Shown: positions 22,719 to 33,820 of the stretch, piece by piece
How the letters are laid out: every line of letters starts with the position of its first letter
Numbering within the stretch: position 1 is the stretch's first letter
Source: Rhipicephalus microplus
Taxonomy: Eukaryota; Arthropoda; Arachnida; Ixodida; Ixodidae
Reading direction: 5' to 3'
Assembly: GCF_043290135.1 (NCBI RefSeq)
Contig: NC_134705.1
Location: forward strand, 99,016,239 to 99,080,238
Length of the DNA: 64,000 nucleotides
Made by a program: the position numbers and the translations under genes
The notes under the pieces: generated by a model
Databases searched by the model: none
What the model saw: the letters and a program-made list of their open reading frames with translations, nothing else
Told to the model about the DNA's origin: nothing

Positions 22719-25544
22719 CAAGTCCTTGGTTGCTCCGGCCCAAACCTCTGCGGACGCGACCTGATTCAAGCGTTCTACATGCTCGAGGCACCGGTAATGA
22801 ACGTGAACACGTCAGGTGAGCAACTGCCGTTACTCGGTGCTGACGACGTTAACGTGGACCGGTTGCTAGCAGAATTCGCTGATGCGTTCGCGCCAGGTTT
22901 AGGGCTCATAAAAGGGCCACCGGTACACTTCGAGACGCGAGAAAACGTGGTGCCGAAGTTTTGGAAAGCACGCGAAGTTCCGTATGCTTTTCGGCCAAAG
23001 GTCGACGCGGAACTGGACCGCCTTTCGGGCGCGGGTATTATTGTACCGGTGCCTCATGCGGAGTGGGCGGCGCCAGTGGTACCGGTAGTGAAACGGAATG
23101 GCTGCATCCGCCTTTGCGGCGATTTTAAGCTAACGGTCAACAAAGCCTGTCGCACTGAGCAATATCCGTTGCCACGGGTGGAGGATATCCTGGCTACATT
23201 AAATGGCGGTGAAGTTTTTACCACGATAGACTTGCGGGAGGCATACAACCAGCTTCCGTTGGATGAGGAAGCCATGCAACTCACGACCATAAACACGCAT
23301 AAGGGACTGTTCAGCTTTACTCGCCTGCCTTTTGGAGTGGCGTCCGCGCCGGCCGTGTTCCAACGGCGTATGGAGACCATTTTGCAGGGACTTCCGGGTG
23401 TTCAGGTCTACCTAGACGACGTCATCGTGGCAGAGAAACGCAATGACTGCACCACCCTGCACGAAGTATTCAAGCGTTTCCGGGAATACGGCGTGCGCCT
23501 GAACGCAGACAAGTGCAAGTTCCGCCAACTAGAGGTGGATTTTTTGGGGCATCGAATCAGCGCTCGAGGTCTTCAACCAAAGACGGAAAACATAGACGCC
23601 ATTCTTAAGGTTCAGGCACCACGGAATTCCGCAGAATTAAGGTCCTACCTCGGCATGGTAACGTACTACCACAAGTTTCTTCCCAATGCATCGACCGCCA
23701 TGGCACCCCTATATCAACTACTCCGGAAGGAAGCTAAGTGGAAGTGGGATACCGCTCAACAGCAGTCATTCAGCAGTGTGAAAGACCTTCTGAAATCCGC
23801 AGACTTTCTGGCGCATTTTGACCCACACAAGCCGCTAGTCCTGGAATGCGATGCCTCCCCGGACGGAATAGGCGCAGTGCTTTCACACGATATCGGGGGC
23901 GGGGTACTTCGGCCCATAGGGTTCCGCTCTCGGTTATTGACTGGAGCTGAGAAAAATTACTCGCAGCTGGAGCGTGAAGCCTTGGCACTTGTGTTTGGTG
24001 CGTCGAAATTCCGACAATACTTGCTCGGCAATACTTTCACATTGATGACGGACCATAAGCCGCTTGTTGCACTTTTTCACCCAGACAGGCCAGTGCCCGT
24101 GATGGCCGCTGCGCGAATCCAGCGGTGGGCCCTGCTGCTGAGCGCCTACGATTACGTCATCAAACACCAGCCCGGGAAAGACAACATTCCAGCAGATGCC
24201 CTCAGCCGACTCCCCACGTCAGCAACTTCCCAGCCAGAGACGCAGGAAGAAACTGTGGACGGTGAGTATGTCCTGCTCACGGAGACCCTCAATGATGGTG
24301 TCATGTCTGCGAAGCAACTGGGCACTCTCACGGAGCTTGATGACGATTTAGCAAAGGTGCAAAAATGGGTGCAGGAGGGATGGCCAAGAAATTTGGGGCC
24401 TAAGGACCAGCACTTGATGCCATACTTCAACCGGAAAGCTGAGATAACGGGGAGTTATGGGCTTCTATACTGGGGCCATCGAGTGATCGTCCCTAAGAAT
24501 GCCCGAGCAGTGATGTTACGTCTGCTGCATGATACTCATCAAGGGATTTGCTCAATGAAGCGGCTAGGGCGCTCCTTGATGTGGTACCCCCGGATCGATA
24601 ATGACATTGAGCACATGGTTAAGTCCTGCACCAGTTGCATCCAAGCTGCCCCTATGCCCCCAAAGAAACCCCCTGTTGCGTGGCCAGAAACGGATGAGCG
24701 TTGGTCGAGGCTGCATATCGATTTTGCGGGGCCGATCGATGGTCACATGCTACTGATTGTGGTGGATTCACATAGTAAGTGGATAGAAGCGATACCCATG
24801 AAGGGTTCCACCACACACGCCACCATAGAGGCTCTGCGCACCTTGTTCAGTACATTCGGGTTGCCCCGGACGCTGGTATCCGATAATGGCCCACAGTTTT
24901 CGAGTTGGGAATTTAACACCTTCACGAAGCTGAATAACATAGTACACCTCCGAACAGCACCGTATCACCCCCAGTCCAATGGGCTCGCGGAGCGGGCGGT
25001 TCGTACGGTGAAGTATTCATTGAAGAAGAATGTACAAGGGTCACTGAAAACCCGCCTGGCTAGGATTTTGCACAGGTACCGCAGGACGCCGCAGGCCGGG
25101 GGCCGGACACCAGCGCAACTCCTAATGGGCTACGATCTTCGCTCCAGGCTGGACAACGCAGTGTCCATTCCGCCCTCACCAGTTGACCGTCCCCCCCTCG
25201 ATGGGTGGCAGCCCGGGGAGCCAGTCTGGGTGAGGAACTTCGGGCGAGGCGAGCCGTGGACTCCAGCCAGCATTACATCGACAGACGGAGCCCGCCTGGT
25301 GAATGCCGATGGTCCGGAGGGGGAAACCATTAGGCGCCACAGCGACCAGGTGAAGCCACGGGAGTTGGAGCATGACCAGGGAGAAGTCGGTGACTCTCGG
25401 TGCCTCGAAACTGCCGGCGGGGCCCTAGCAGGAGGAACACCGAGGCGAGCGCCAACAATGAGCGAGATCGCCGGGAGCCCCTCAACTCCGGTGTTGCGTC
25501 GCTCGGGCCGGCAACGCAAACCCCCAGACCGTTACTCACCGTAG
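22719..25544 (+). CDS. pol: gypsy-1 pol: reverse transcriptase, RNase H, integrase
   Basis: It continues the gag-protease frame after the TAG and is open for 941 codons (first ATG 22779). RT carries FTTIDLREAYNQLPL, LPFGVASAPAVFQRRM and the YLDD active site (23409-23420). RNase H has LECDASPDGIGAVL (~23840) and later a TDHKPL. Integrase has the HHCC zinc domain (HDTHQG...CTSC, ~24530-24640) and catalytic residues in DFAGPIDG (~24720), VSDNGPQFS (~24885) and YHPQSNGLAERAV (~24963). The C terminus ends RSGRQRKPPDRYSP. It copies the element RNA and integrates the DNA. No frameshift was seen. Without readthrough of the TAG or an internal start, pol would not be made from this copy. Confidence 0.93.
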   Translation, partial: QVLGCSGPNLCGRDLIQAFYMLEAPVMNVNTSGEQLPLLGADDVNVDRLLAEFADAFAPGLGLIKGPPVHFETRENVVPKFWKAREVPYAFRPKVDAELDRLSGAGIIVPVPHAEWAAPVVPVVKRNGCIRLCGDFKLTVNKACRTEQYPLPRVEDILATLNGGEVFTTIDLREAYNQLPLDEEAMQLTTINTHKGLFSFTRLPFGVASAPAVFQRRMETILQGLPGVQVYLDDVIVAEKRNDCTTLHEVFKRFREYGVRLNADKCKFRQLEVDFLGHRISARGLQPKTENIDAILKVQAPRNSAELRSYLGMVTYYHKFLPNASTAMAPLYQLLRKEAKWKWDTAQQQSFSSVKDLLKSADFLAHFDPHKPLVLECDASPDGIGAVLSHDIGGGVLRPIGFRSRLLTGAEKNYSQLEREALALVFGASKFRQYLLGNTFTLMTDHKPLVALFHPDRPVPVMAAARIQRWALLLSAYDYVIKHQPGKDNIPADALSRLPTSATSQPETQEETVDGEYVLLTETLNDGVMSAKQLGTLTELDDDLAKVQKWVQEGWPRNLGPKDQHLMPYFNRKAEITGSYGLLYWGHRVIVPKNARAVMLRLLHDTHQGICSMKRLGRSLMWYPRIDNDIEHMVKSCTSCIQAAPMPPKKPPVAWPETDERWSRLHIDFAGPIDGHMLLIVVDSHSKWIEAIPMKGSTTHATIEALRTLFSTFGLPRTLVSDNGPQFSSWEFNTFTKLNNIVHLRTAPYHPQSNGLAERAVRTVKYSLKKNVQGSLKTRLARILHRYRRTPQAGGRTPAQLLMGYDLRSRLDNAVSIPPSPVDRPPLDGWQPGEPVWVRNFGRGEPWTPASITSTDGARLVNADGPEGETIRRHSDQVKPRELEHDQGEVGDSRCLETAGGALAGGTPRRAPTMSEIAGSPSTPVLRRSGRQRKPPDRYSP

Positions 25545-25555
25545 GGGGAGCGGAA
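25542..25555 (+). other. gypsy-1 polypurine tract
   Basis: The purine-rich AGGGGGAGCGGAA lies immediately before the 3' LTR, in the position of the plus-strand primer. Confidence 0.85.
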
Positions 25556-25715
25556 TGATGTATCCGTGACGTCACGCCAGCCGAAACCGCCGTTATCACC
25601 ACTGCTTCTTCTCCTTCCCTTCCCCTTAACCCCTCTCGCACAACGCTACATTAACCCGCGCTATCGCAATAAAGTTTTCGTCTTGGCCCAGCCACGGACT
25701 GGCGTGTTCGTTTCA
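25556..25715 (+). repeat. gypsy-1 3' LTR
   Basis: 160 bp, one difference from the 5' LTR. It is followed by GTCTA (25716-25720), the second copy of the 5-bp target duplication. CRE at 25567-25574. AATAAA at 25668-25673 would serve polyadenylation. Confidence 0.97.
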
Positions 25716-25720
25716 GTCTA

Positions 25721-27925
25721 ACCACAGAGGCTCAATTTTTCTTTTGTCTGTAAGCTCATTAAAAGACCCTTACGCAGGTTTGAGAATTTTGTGAAGCCAA
25801 GAGGAATGCACGCAATGGGTGCTCACTATTTCATCTGCCAAGATTTGCAGTGCTACGCGTGCCATAAAGAGGCGAAATATCAGACTGGTAGAGGTGATGG
25901 TGGAAGCAAAATATACAACAAGGAATTGTCCGGCGTACCAAAATTAGTGCATGCCATTTCGAGAACTATTCGAGATGACGTGTGTAAGTTGTGCAATTTC
26001 TTGCCTGAATAGGAGTATGAAGGTTGACAAAAGTATGAAAACATGCAGACGGAACCTATACACGTCATTTTTTTAACTTCGTATCGAGCGAGATGCGAGA
26101 CTAAGCTGCCTCCATTTCGTTTGCCTTGGTATTCTCGCCGTTCTCGCATCGTGCCAGTGCCGCCATTCACAACGCTTGGCGTGTTTTGGGTGCATCGTCT
26201 CTTCGATAAGTTCCAGCGGTGCGATTCTGTGTATTGTGGTGAGGATACGTGATCAATGCCGACCTCTCCAAAAGTGCGTGCATAAAGAGATCCACATCAC
26301 AGAAACAGGCTGTATAATACGCAGAACGTCAAAACGACAGAACGTCGCTTGTAAGCACGGCCTGACAGATACATGTCATGTGAATTAACCTTACGCGTGC
26401 ATGACGTGCTGATGCGTCCACGTCGTGTAATCCTCCATCTCCGAGTTGCTCTGATAGCAAATAGGAAAGGGAAGGAATTTGGCTTGTGAAGTCTACATAC
26501 AGTGAGTGGCGAAGGTTTCAAGCTCATCTCCTCACATTATGTTTTTGCAGCTTGTAATGAACCAAGTAAAAATTCTAGTAATACAAAGATTTCCATCGGA
26601 CACGTAACAGCTTCCTCTGTCTAAGTAACATTTTTATGTGACCTAGTGCAGCGCCATTTAAGAAGTAAATCACAAATAAAACAAAAGACACACATGGACA
26701 CCGTTTCTAACTACACATTATTTTTCACTGATGACACTCCACGGTTTAGAATGCGTTCTTCACCGTCCGGCCGCTGCACACCTCCTGTTCCCTACGGAAG
26801 TGACAGACGCCGGAGAGATGCCGAGCAGACGACGCGGCACGAACGAATACATGTGTAGAGGGTAATCTACCCTCCTGTTGGTTAAAAGGCCTTGTAGGCT
26901 TAACAGTGCTAAAAGTAACATATTACATGTGGTATCGGTTGCACCCCTTACTCTTCCGGAAGCTCAATTTCGCAGGGTAACATGAATACCAGACTGTAGT
27001 GGTGCTTAAAAGCGAAAATTGAGGTTAAATAAAGTTTATAGAGGCAAAGTTTATATAGGCAAAGATATAGACACTTATAAAAATTTAGGCACCAACGTCC
27101 AAAATAGACATTGATAGGCTTTATAAAAAAATTATAAAAAGCTCTTCTTATCCTCTAATTTGTGTTTATTTGTCAAAATGACACAGCAGGAATGCAAGAA
27201 ACACAATAGAAATTTACCTATAATCTAGTCTTTAGGTATTATCATTTTCGTAGAATACACTGAGCTTATTTTGCAGTTGATTCGTAAGTATTATTGAATG
27301 AATAAAAATGACACAGTAGTTCTAAATGCTGTTGCAGAGTAAGTTAGTAAATTTGTAGGAAAGAAAATTGATTCGCGAACGTACAATAAGGAGTTAAAGT
27401 AATGAATCTCGTTATATATATTGGCGAGTTCCATAAATACCAGCAACACTGAAAAAACACCCCGAAATGTCCAAGCAACACTAGGCTCATCTGTAATTGT
27501 GCCTAAAAACGCAATTCAGAGTACGCAAAAACGTGGCGTTCATTCAAGCGAAAACAAGTTTGAACGTGAGAGAGATGCTTCGTATACATATGAGCATTTT
27601 GTGTGATCGAGGTGGTATGTATGACCGCAAGACGCGCGGGACCACTCATGCGCAATGGCGGGAGTTGATACTTTCTACAAGCACCTACAACAAATTCACT
27701 TTTGACACTAGTCTGTTGGGAAGAAACATGTATTTGTAGAATATTGTTTTTATATACACAAAGAATGGACGAAAGACATAGCATCAAGTTTCATCAGATG
27801 ATACCTGAGGTGTCTTGAAGAAATGATTATTCATGAATACTTTTCTTGATGGGGCGTTGCGACACAATCTGAACATCTATTTTTCATTGGTTTTTCTGGC
27901 GCCGTGAAATGCGTTGATATCGTTC
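25721..27925. other. Gene-free spacer with diverged repeat
   Basis: Bases ~25764-26520 share ordered landmarks with 5885-6544. A 7-bp-arm palindrome, GAGGGTA-ATC-TACCCTC, lies near 26859. The rest is A/T rich without supported genes. Confidence 0.45.
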
Positions 27926-28035
27926 ATTGATTGATTGATATGTGGGGTTGAGCGTCCCAAAACCAACATTTCGTTATGAGAGACGCTGTAGTGGAGGGCT
28001 CCGAAAATTTCGACCACCTGCGGTTCTTTAACGTG
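27926..28035 (-). mobile_element. Truncated SINE fragment (Ruka-like)
   Basis: It begins ATTGATTGATTGATATGTGG and runs through GTCCCAAAACCA to TTCTTTAACGTGG, then stops. The tRNA head and the half next to it are absent, so it is a 5'-truncated minus-strand copy. Confidence 0.88.
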
Positions 28036-28492
28036 GACGATATCTTTGCGCTTGTGATAACGCCAAAATTGGAGCTGTTATAATTTGAATTCACAAAAGA
28101 AAAAAAACTACCTAGACATCCGACTACAGCCACAGACATCGGCTACTCCTGTTATGGGAAGTGATGTAATGTCTTGTGACATGACGATAAAGGACGTTCG
28201 TTTTTGATTGGTTTGACGAGACAAGTTGCGTGTAAAATTTATACGGTTGTAGCTAGGCCATACGAGTGAATATTATAAACAGTAAAAAAACGTTTTATGG
28301 TTTTACGGGAAGAAATATTTTCTGTTTACACGACCCTCGTTTTTCTAGTCTGCGATCGTGGTGCGCGAGCAACTGACGACGAAAACGCATGCAGCGTTTT
28401 TAGTGAACCAATAAACGTGGTTGATTTCCTCCGCCATAGGAAACGGTAAATATGAAAGTAACAATTGTATACAAAATAGTATACTTGGCGAT

Positions 28493-28523
28493 AACTTTCT
28501 GTGGCAGCACAGCCAAAGCTACG
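28493..28523 (+). repeat. Outer inverted-repeat arm, left
   Basis: The 31-bp arm (starting AACTTTCTGTGGCAGCACAG) pairs with 30251-30281 on the opposite strand with one mismatch. The two arms bracket 1.79 kb. Confidence 0.85.
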
Positions 28524-28942
28524 TGGGCGGAGCTTCTGCAAATGCGCTACTACTCCAAGTAGTCTGTTTTCGTGCAACAACGGTTTTGGTTTCGCAAACG
28601 CATCCAACACTTACTTTTTTCGAACGACCATCATACAATAAATCTTACATTTATTTGGGAGAAGTAAACAAAATGTTCATTGTTTAAAGGGAAACACACG
28701 AATCTTCTTTGAAGCGTTAAGATATATTTGAGAAAGAAAGGTATGGTCGAGCATGTACTAGGTGATTGAAACAACGCAATGCCAAAAAAACCATTTCCTA
28801 AATTTCAGTGCATTCTTGGTCAGCATCATTATTTTAATTCTTTTAGAGATGCAAGAGGTTTCTGGAGATGCTCTAGTTATTTTTTAGGGGACGCGAAGAC
28901 AACCACGAGAAGCATGAATATTGGCACCGATTAAGAGGAAAA

Positions 28943-29458
28943 CTCATAAGCGCAAAAATGCACGCGACCGCGACGAGCGATGCTATGAGCGACGAAACAG
29001 GGCGTTCGCGCGACGTGTCGCGTGCTCGTTTTCGCGCGATCGCTCAGTTCTCCAGATTTGGAAAGCGTCGCTCATCGCCCGGAAGTGCTAGGTTCAAGCA
29101 GCCAATAGCGAAAAACCGCAAAAGACAAAGATTACGCAGGTGCACGTGACCCTGCCGAATCACGTTGCGCAACAAAAAATAGCGCAATGTTTACGCATGT
29201 GCATATGAAAAAAAGTGCCGCAAGGCATTCATGAACACTTTCCGTTCCATTATGCAACAATATATTTTATTTTTAAATTGCATACCGTTCACTACGCGGT
29301 TTTCTTGGTGCGAGTAGACGGCCTCATGCCAGCAACAGTGGAGTTGGCTTGCCGAAGCTGTCGCGTTAACGAGGTTTGCCTGCTCTAGCGACTGATCACG
29401 CGAAGACAATCTACGTCGCATCGCTCGTCGCTGTAGCGTGCATTTTCGCGCTTATAAG
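28943..29458. mobile_element. 516-bp MITE-like element with 40-bp terminal inverted repeats
   Basis: The arms 28943-28982 and 29419-29458 are reverse complements over 40 bp with 4 mismatches (core AAAATGCACGC...GCGACGAGCGATG). The interior is GC-rich on the left and non-coding overall. I could not fix a target duplication, so the superfamily is open. Confidence 0.6.
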
Positions 29459-30250
29459 GGTTGGGCTTCAGTCTTGAGCGTGCGTCTAACATTCATAAAT
29501 CCAAGTGGGTGAAACGTAACTTTTACTTGACCAAGAACGCTGTTATTGCACAATAAGCAGGGTAATATACATAAACGCGTGTGTTACACAGGCAAAGTGC
29601 AAGAAACGACTCCCTCCGTAGACGTCGACCGGAGCGGCGTTACGGTACGCGATCTTCAGCGTTGTTTGATGAACAATATTAGGGCAGTGAAAACACGGAC
29701 CACGTTTGCAAATGTAGGAAAATGTTCATTGGTATTACGCACAGTTTCTAACCACATTTTCTTCCAAGCAACTTTTGTTGCTGAAGAGTGGCAGGTCGCC
29801 CGTGTCACTTTCAAGGCGGCTATAGCGATTAGAGTCCCACTTTAACTGATGGTATCACATGGCACCCAAATTATCGGTAATTGCATGAGTGGGAAAGAAA
29901 ATAATTCACAACGCACCACTGTGTTCACTTCTCCCTGCTCAATGAATACAGATCACATAATGAACACGCACTCATGCACACTCACAAGCTCTGACGTAAA
30001 CTTTCTGCAACAGAGCGACGCCATTGTTGTTAACCGGGGCAGAGAAAAGGTGAAATGGTACCAGGAAACCAGAAAACTAAAAACACAAAAGAACAAAATA
30101 CCTGTATGGTTGATGCTTTCTAATAAAACAATCTTGAGCATAATGTGTACACCTTTTGTTATTATAGTTTTGTTAAGCCAATCAGTGCAAAAAAGTTAGC
30201 GTTCATGGACTACATGCAGAACCTTAGTAAAAAAGGGCATGCGTGGGCTT

Positions 30251-30281
30251 CGTAGCCTTGGCTGTGCTGCCACAGAAAGTT
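30251..30281 (-). repeat. Outer inverted-repeat arm, right
   Basis: Partner of 28493-28523 (30 of 31 bp). The similarity decays on both sides, so these may be relic ends of an element or two opposed copies of a short repeat. Confidence 0.8.
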
Positions 30282-31808
30282 GTCACCGAGTATAGTTTCG
30301 TGTTTACTGTATATTGATAACAGAGAGCTTGCACAATGTCTATTGGTGTTTAAAAGCTATAGTACCGCCTAACGTGGACGCATCCACGTTGACGCTCAGT
30401 CATAAGTGTCCGTTACGACAAATTAAGTCCACCATTAGCAAATAAAGAAACGTTGTTGTTATTCGGTCGTTACAGCGACGCAGGTAGCGCCATGTATCTG
30501 TGCTCCAAAGCTGTCACACGGTGATAAACTGCGATGCAGTTCGGTCTCTCAGTTGTCACGAACCAATGAACGTGTCTTCACGCTTCGCGACGCTGGCGTG
30601 CACGCACACGACATCACCACCTCGTTCGCCATTTCGACCTACCGCGCACTGATACGGCAACGTGTACTCAGTGAAAAATTCTGCGGTGGTGGTTCAGTGT
30701 TTATAGAGTGTTACATATTAGAAGGACGGTGATTTGACGACGCGTGGAGCATGCAGTGCATGTCTCGGACTGGACTGATTTAAACGGCCAGCATTTGACG
30801 CGTTTCAACGGTGCTCTGGGCAACACAGTCACGCCGTTTTTCGTTTTTTCAACGAGGAGGCTCCCTTTATTCTAAATTTTATGGTGCAGAAACACGGCAT
30901 GACACGCTCAATGATATCCTTGTCCGCAGTTGTGTCCAATAGGTCACGTGACAAGTGTAGCATATTTCAGTGGTGCAGCCATGGCAGCACACGCTTAAGC
31001 CAAATGTTGCGATTTGACAAGTTTTTCTTGATAGTTTTTGCGCTGAAAAGTTTAATAATCTTCTTGGATGTTCCTTTCGGTAAGAGCAGCCAGATGCGTG
31101 TTAAGCTGTAGTGTGTGATTGATTTTCTGAAGCATAGACAGTTGGTGTGCCACTTCTTCCCGAAGAAAGTGCTCTATGTTACCGAGAGTGACATATCGTA
31201 TGTCTGGTTGCGGGCAAACGTAAAACCCGAAAGTGAGCTGGCAGTAATGTGACCGAGGGGAGGGGCACAGGTGGACACCCAGGCACCAGGACAAAAAGAA
31301 CTCTAGCGAGGCTTCTTGCTCACACAAAGGACATACGATTTATTTACATATATACAGAACTTGGCAAACTAGGCGAGCAGATACGCCTTTATGTGGCACA
31401 TGAGAGGGCCAGCGAAGACAAAAAAGAGAGCTCTGAGCGAACACGCAAAGCGCTTTTTATACCCTTCGTACGCGCATCTCCGCAAACACAAGCTCTATGT
31501 CCCAGAAATCCTGCCGCGCGTTTCTTACAGCGCACACAGACACCACTTGCGTTCCAGGAGGACACAGACCGCGTTTGAATGGTATGCCGATGAGTGTCCC
31601 TTAGGTGCCGTGGCCTGGCTATGCCAGTCATAACGGTCCGTCCGCTGCCCGAAGAGGGCTGCAGTGGCGTTGCTCTCTGAAGTGGCTGTTGTACGTCTTC
31701 CCGGGCGTTCCACTGATAATTAACCACAACCCAAAGACACACACCACACAGCACACCGCATCGTGCAGCACAAAGCACGTCGCACAGCAAGCACATTTCG
31801 CCGTCGCC
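30282..31808. other. Gene-free spacer
   Basis: No supported gene. Bases 31240-31880 contain overlapping open frames on both strands with no recognisable domain. The region ends at the LINE-C target duplication. Confidence 0.45.
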
Positions 31809-32028
31809 GCAATCCACCGGGGGGCGCTGCAAGCACGCGATGATATAGGAAGTGCTGCGCTTCAGCTCCGCTGATTTTCGGCTGGAACCACAGACAACTT
31901 CATAGTACGCCGTCAAGACCAGCATAAATCGTTTCCGCGACTCACAGACAACACGTGGATACCAGTGTCATCCAGGTGGGCCAGTTTTTAACAACTTTAC
32001 GGCCGATCACCACCCGACCACGTTGGCG

Positions 32029-33689
32029 ATGCCGTCAAGCCAAAGTGCGACGCCGATGCCCGGCGGCGTGGGACCGGCTTTCCGAGGCAACAAGGACGCT
32101 ACTCGCATGCAGCGTGGATACGACCCACATGCCATGACGTGGGAGACGATTACGACTTCCGAAACGCCAAGCTCTGCTTCTTCACTGAGGTTTCAGAGCC
32201 AAGCTCTCAACGACGCGGTTAAACGCCGCTCGCAAGCCAACGCCAAGAAGGCGGCGTCCGCCACTGCCCCGGCATCCGGCATGCCAGTTGACAAGAAGCA
32301 GCCTCCCGCTTCGCGCGCTGTGGGACGCAAGGGCAAGGTTCTCACCAAATGGAAGCCTCGCCCGTTTCCGATACTGAGTCGGGACGACTATGTAATAGTC
32401 GTAAAGCCACGAGAGTGCATCTCATTGCATGATGCTTTCTCAGAGAACTGGTACGGGTCCTCGTTTGAGGCATACTTCGGGCCCGAGCTAGCTGAGACGC
32501 TGACAGTTATTTTGTCGAGAGAGCAAAATTTGATCGTGATTCACACCGTGGACCCTGACACGGCGGACAAAATCATCGGGGACTTCGCGGTAAACATCGA
32601 GCACAGGCAGGTTCTGCTCAGCGGGTACCTGCGACAAGATGGTAGCAATGTCTACCATGGAGTTATCGTAGTCCGCAACACAGACACGATGGAGACGCTC
32701 CGAGAGAGCGTACGCTGGAGGTAAGGCACCATCGTCGAGGTGCGTAAATTTGGCACATCGACCAAGCCGCGTGTCCCCTTCGCCGGCAAGCAGAAGCCAC
32801 GCTTTGTTCACTACGACACAATGCTGATCCCCGTCAAACCCTACTACCGGACGATCCCGGCCTGCGGCAAGTGCGGTGTCGTCGGCCATCGGATGGACAC
32901 TTGTCCCAAACCACGACCGTATACGTGTGGCCTGTGTGGACAACAGGTTCCGCTTGTGGAGGAGGGGGTGCGGGCCCCTTATGAATGTGTACCAGTATGT
33001 TCTGTGTGCGGTGGAGCACACGCCACAAACTCTCGAGCATGTACGGCCAAGTACCATAATTCCAAGGTGGCCGCACAACAGGGCGGAAAGTCCAAAAGGT
33101 CGTCCAAGAAACGACGCAAAGATCACACTCCCAGTCACCCACAACACCGGGAAGTCACCAAGACAGACAAGCCTGCTTCTCCTACTGGAGGAACCGGAAA
33201 GCAGCCAACGGCGCAACCATGCGGCGAAGCCGGTTCATGCGCCAACGCCGTCAAAAACAGAAACCAGGTGGGTGGTACGGGTAGAGCTGCCTCCTAATCC
33301 CCCCCATCCTTCCGTCTTCATCACGTAACACCAACCAAAATATTATTGCCAAGCTTCAGGCACAAATAAAAGCGTTACAGAAAAGACTAGCGGCAGCCGA
33401 GGCCAAACAGGCCCAACTAGTCTCCCCTCCTCCTCCCCCCGCAGTAGAGGTAATAGAGATAGAGACTGGGGCGGCAGCAACGGACGCGGTAGCCGCACTC
33501 GAGGCTCGTGTGAACACCCTTGAGGTCCGTATAGACAGCTGTATAACTGTCCTCGAAACTCAAATCTCAGCGGCTGTAAATACCGCCATTGCTAAAATGA
33601 CAGAAACCATCCCAACCCTGATAGCCCAACAAGTTGCGCGTTTCACCAAACGAGCCGGCCCAATTAAGGACGTATTGGACATACCTTAA
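32029..33689 (+). pseudogene. LINE-C ORF1 (RNA-binding, CCHC)
   Basis: The Gag-like ORF1 protein normally binds LINE RNA. The reading runs from ATG 32029 to ~33297, with one in-frame TAA at 32722-32724. A basic N-terminal half is followed by zinc knuckles CGKCGVVGHRMDTC (~32863), CGLC... (~32935) and CSVCGGAHATNSRAC (~33000). The frame changes near 33300-33327, after which a coiled coil (AKLQAQIKALQKRL; ALEARVNTLEVRI) runs to TAA at ~33687. The order of knuckles then coiled coil is taken from this copy. One nonsense and one frameshift mutation make it non-functional as read. Confidence 0.82.
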
Positions 33690-33820
33690 AACGCCTCGAC
33701 GACAGATCGAATTCAAGGATGATAACAGCTGCTCTGTCTCCGGAATCGAGGACACCCCCTTCCCCGTGCGTGCTGGCTCGGGAGGACCACCACCGCAATC
33801 GCTCGTTAACTCCACTGACC

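Larger units (their letters stand above)
21427..25715 (+). mobile_element. gypsy-1: near-intact Ty3/gypsy retrotransposon
   Basis: 4,289 bp with LTR, PBS, gag-PR-RT-RNaseH-IN, PPT and LTR in order, and the GTCTA duplication. Integrase after RNase H defines Ty3/gypsy. One LTR difference in 160 bp and an open pol indicate a recent insertion. Confidence 0.96.

Noticed and set aside
25130..25641. Minus-strand open frames at the gypsy-1 3' end
   Set aside because: Antisense shadows of pol and the LTR.
31389..31925. 178-codon minus-strand open frame
   Set aside because: Cys/Val/Arg-rich with no recognisable motif; competing open frames on both strands and overlap with the LINE-C 5' end argue against coding.
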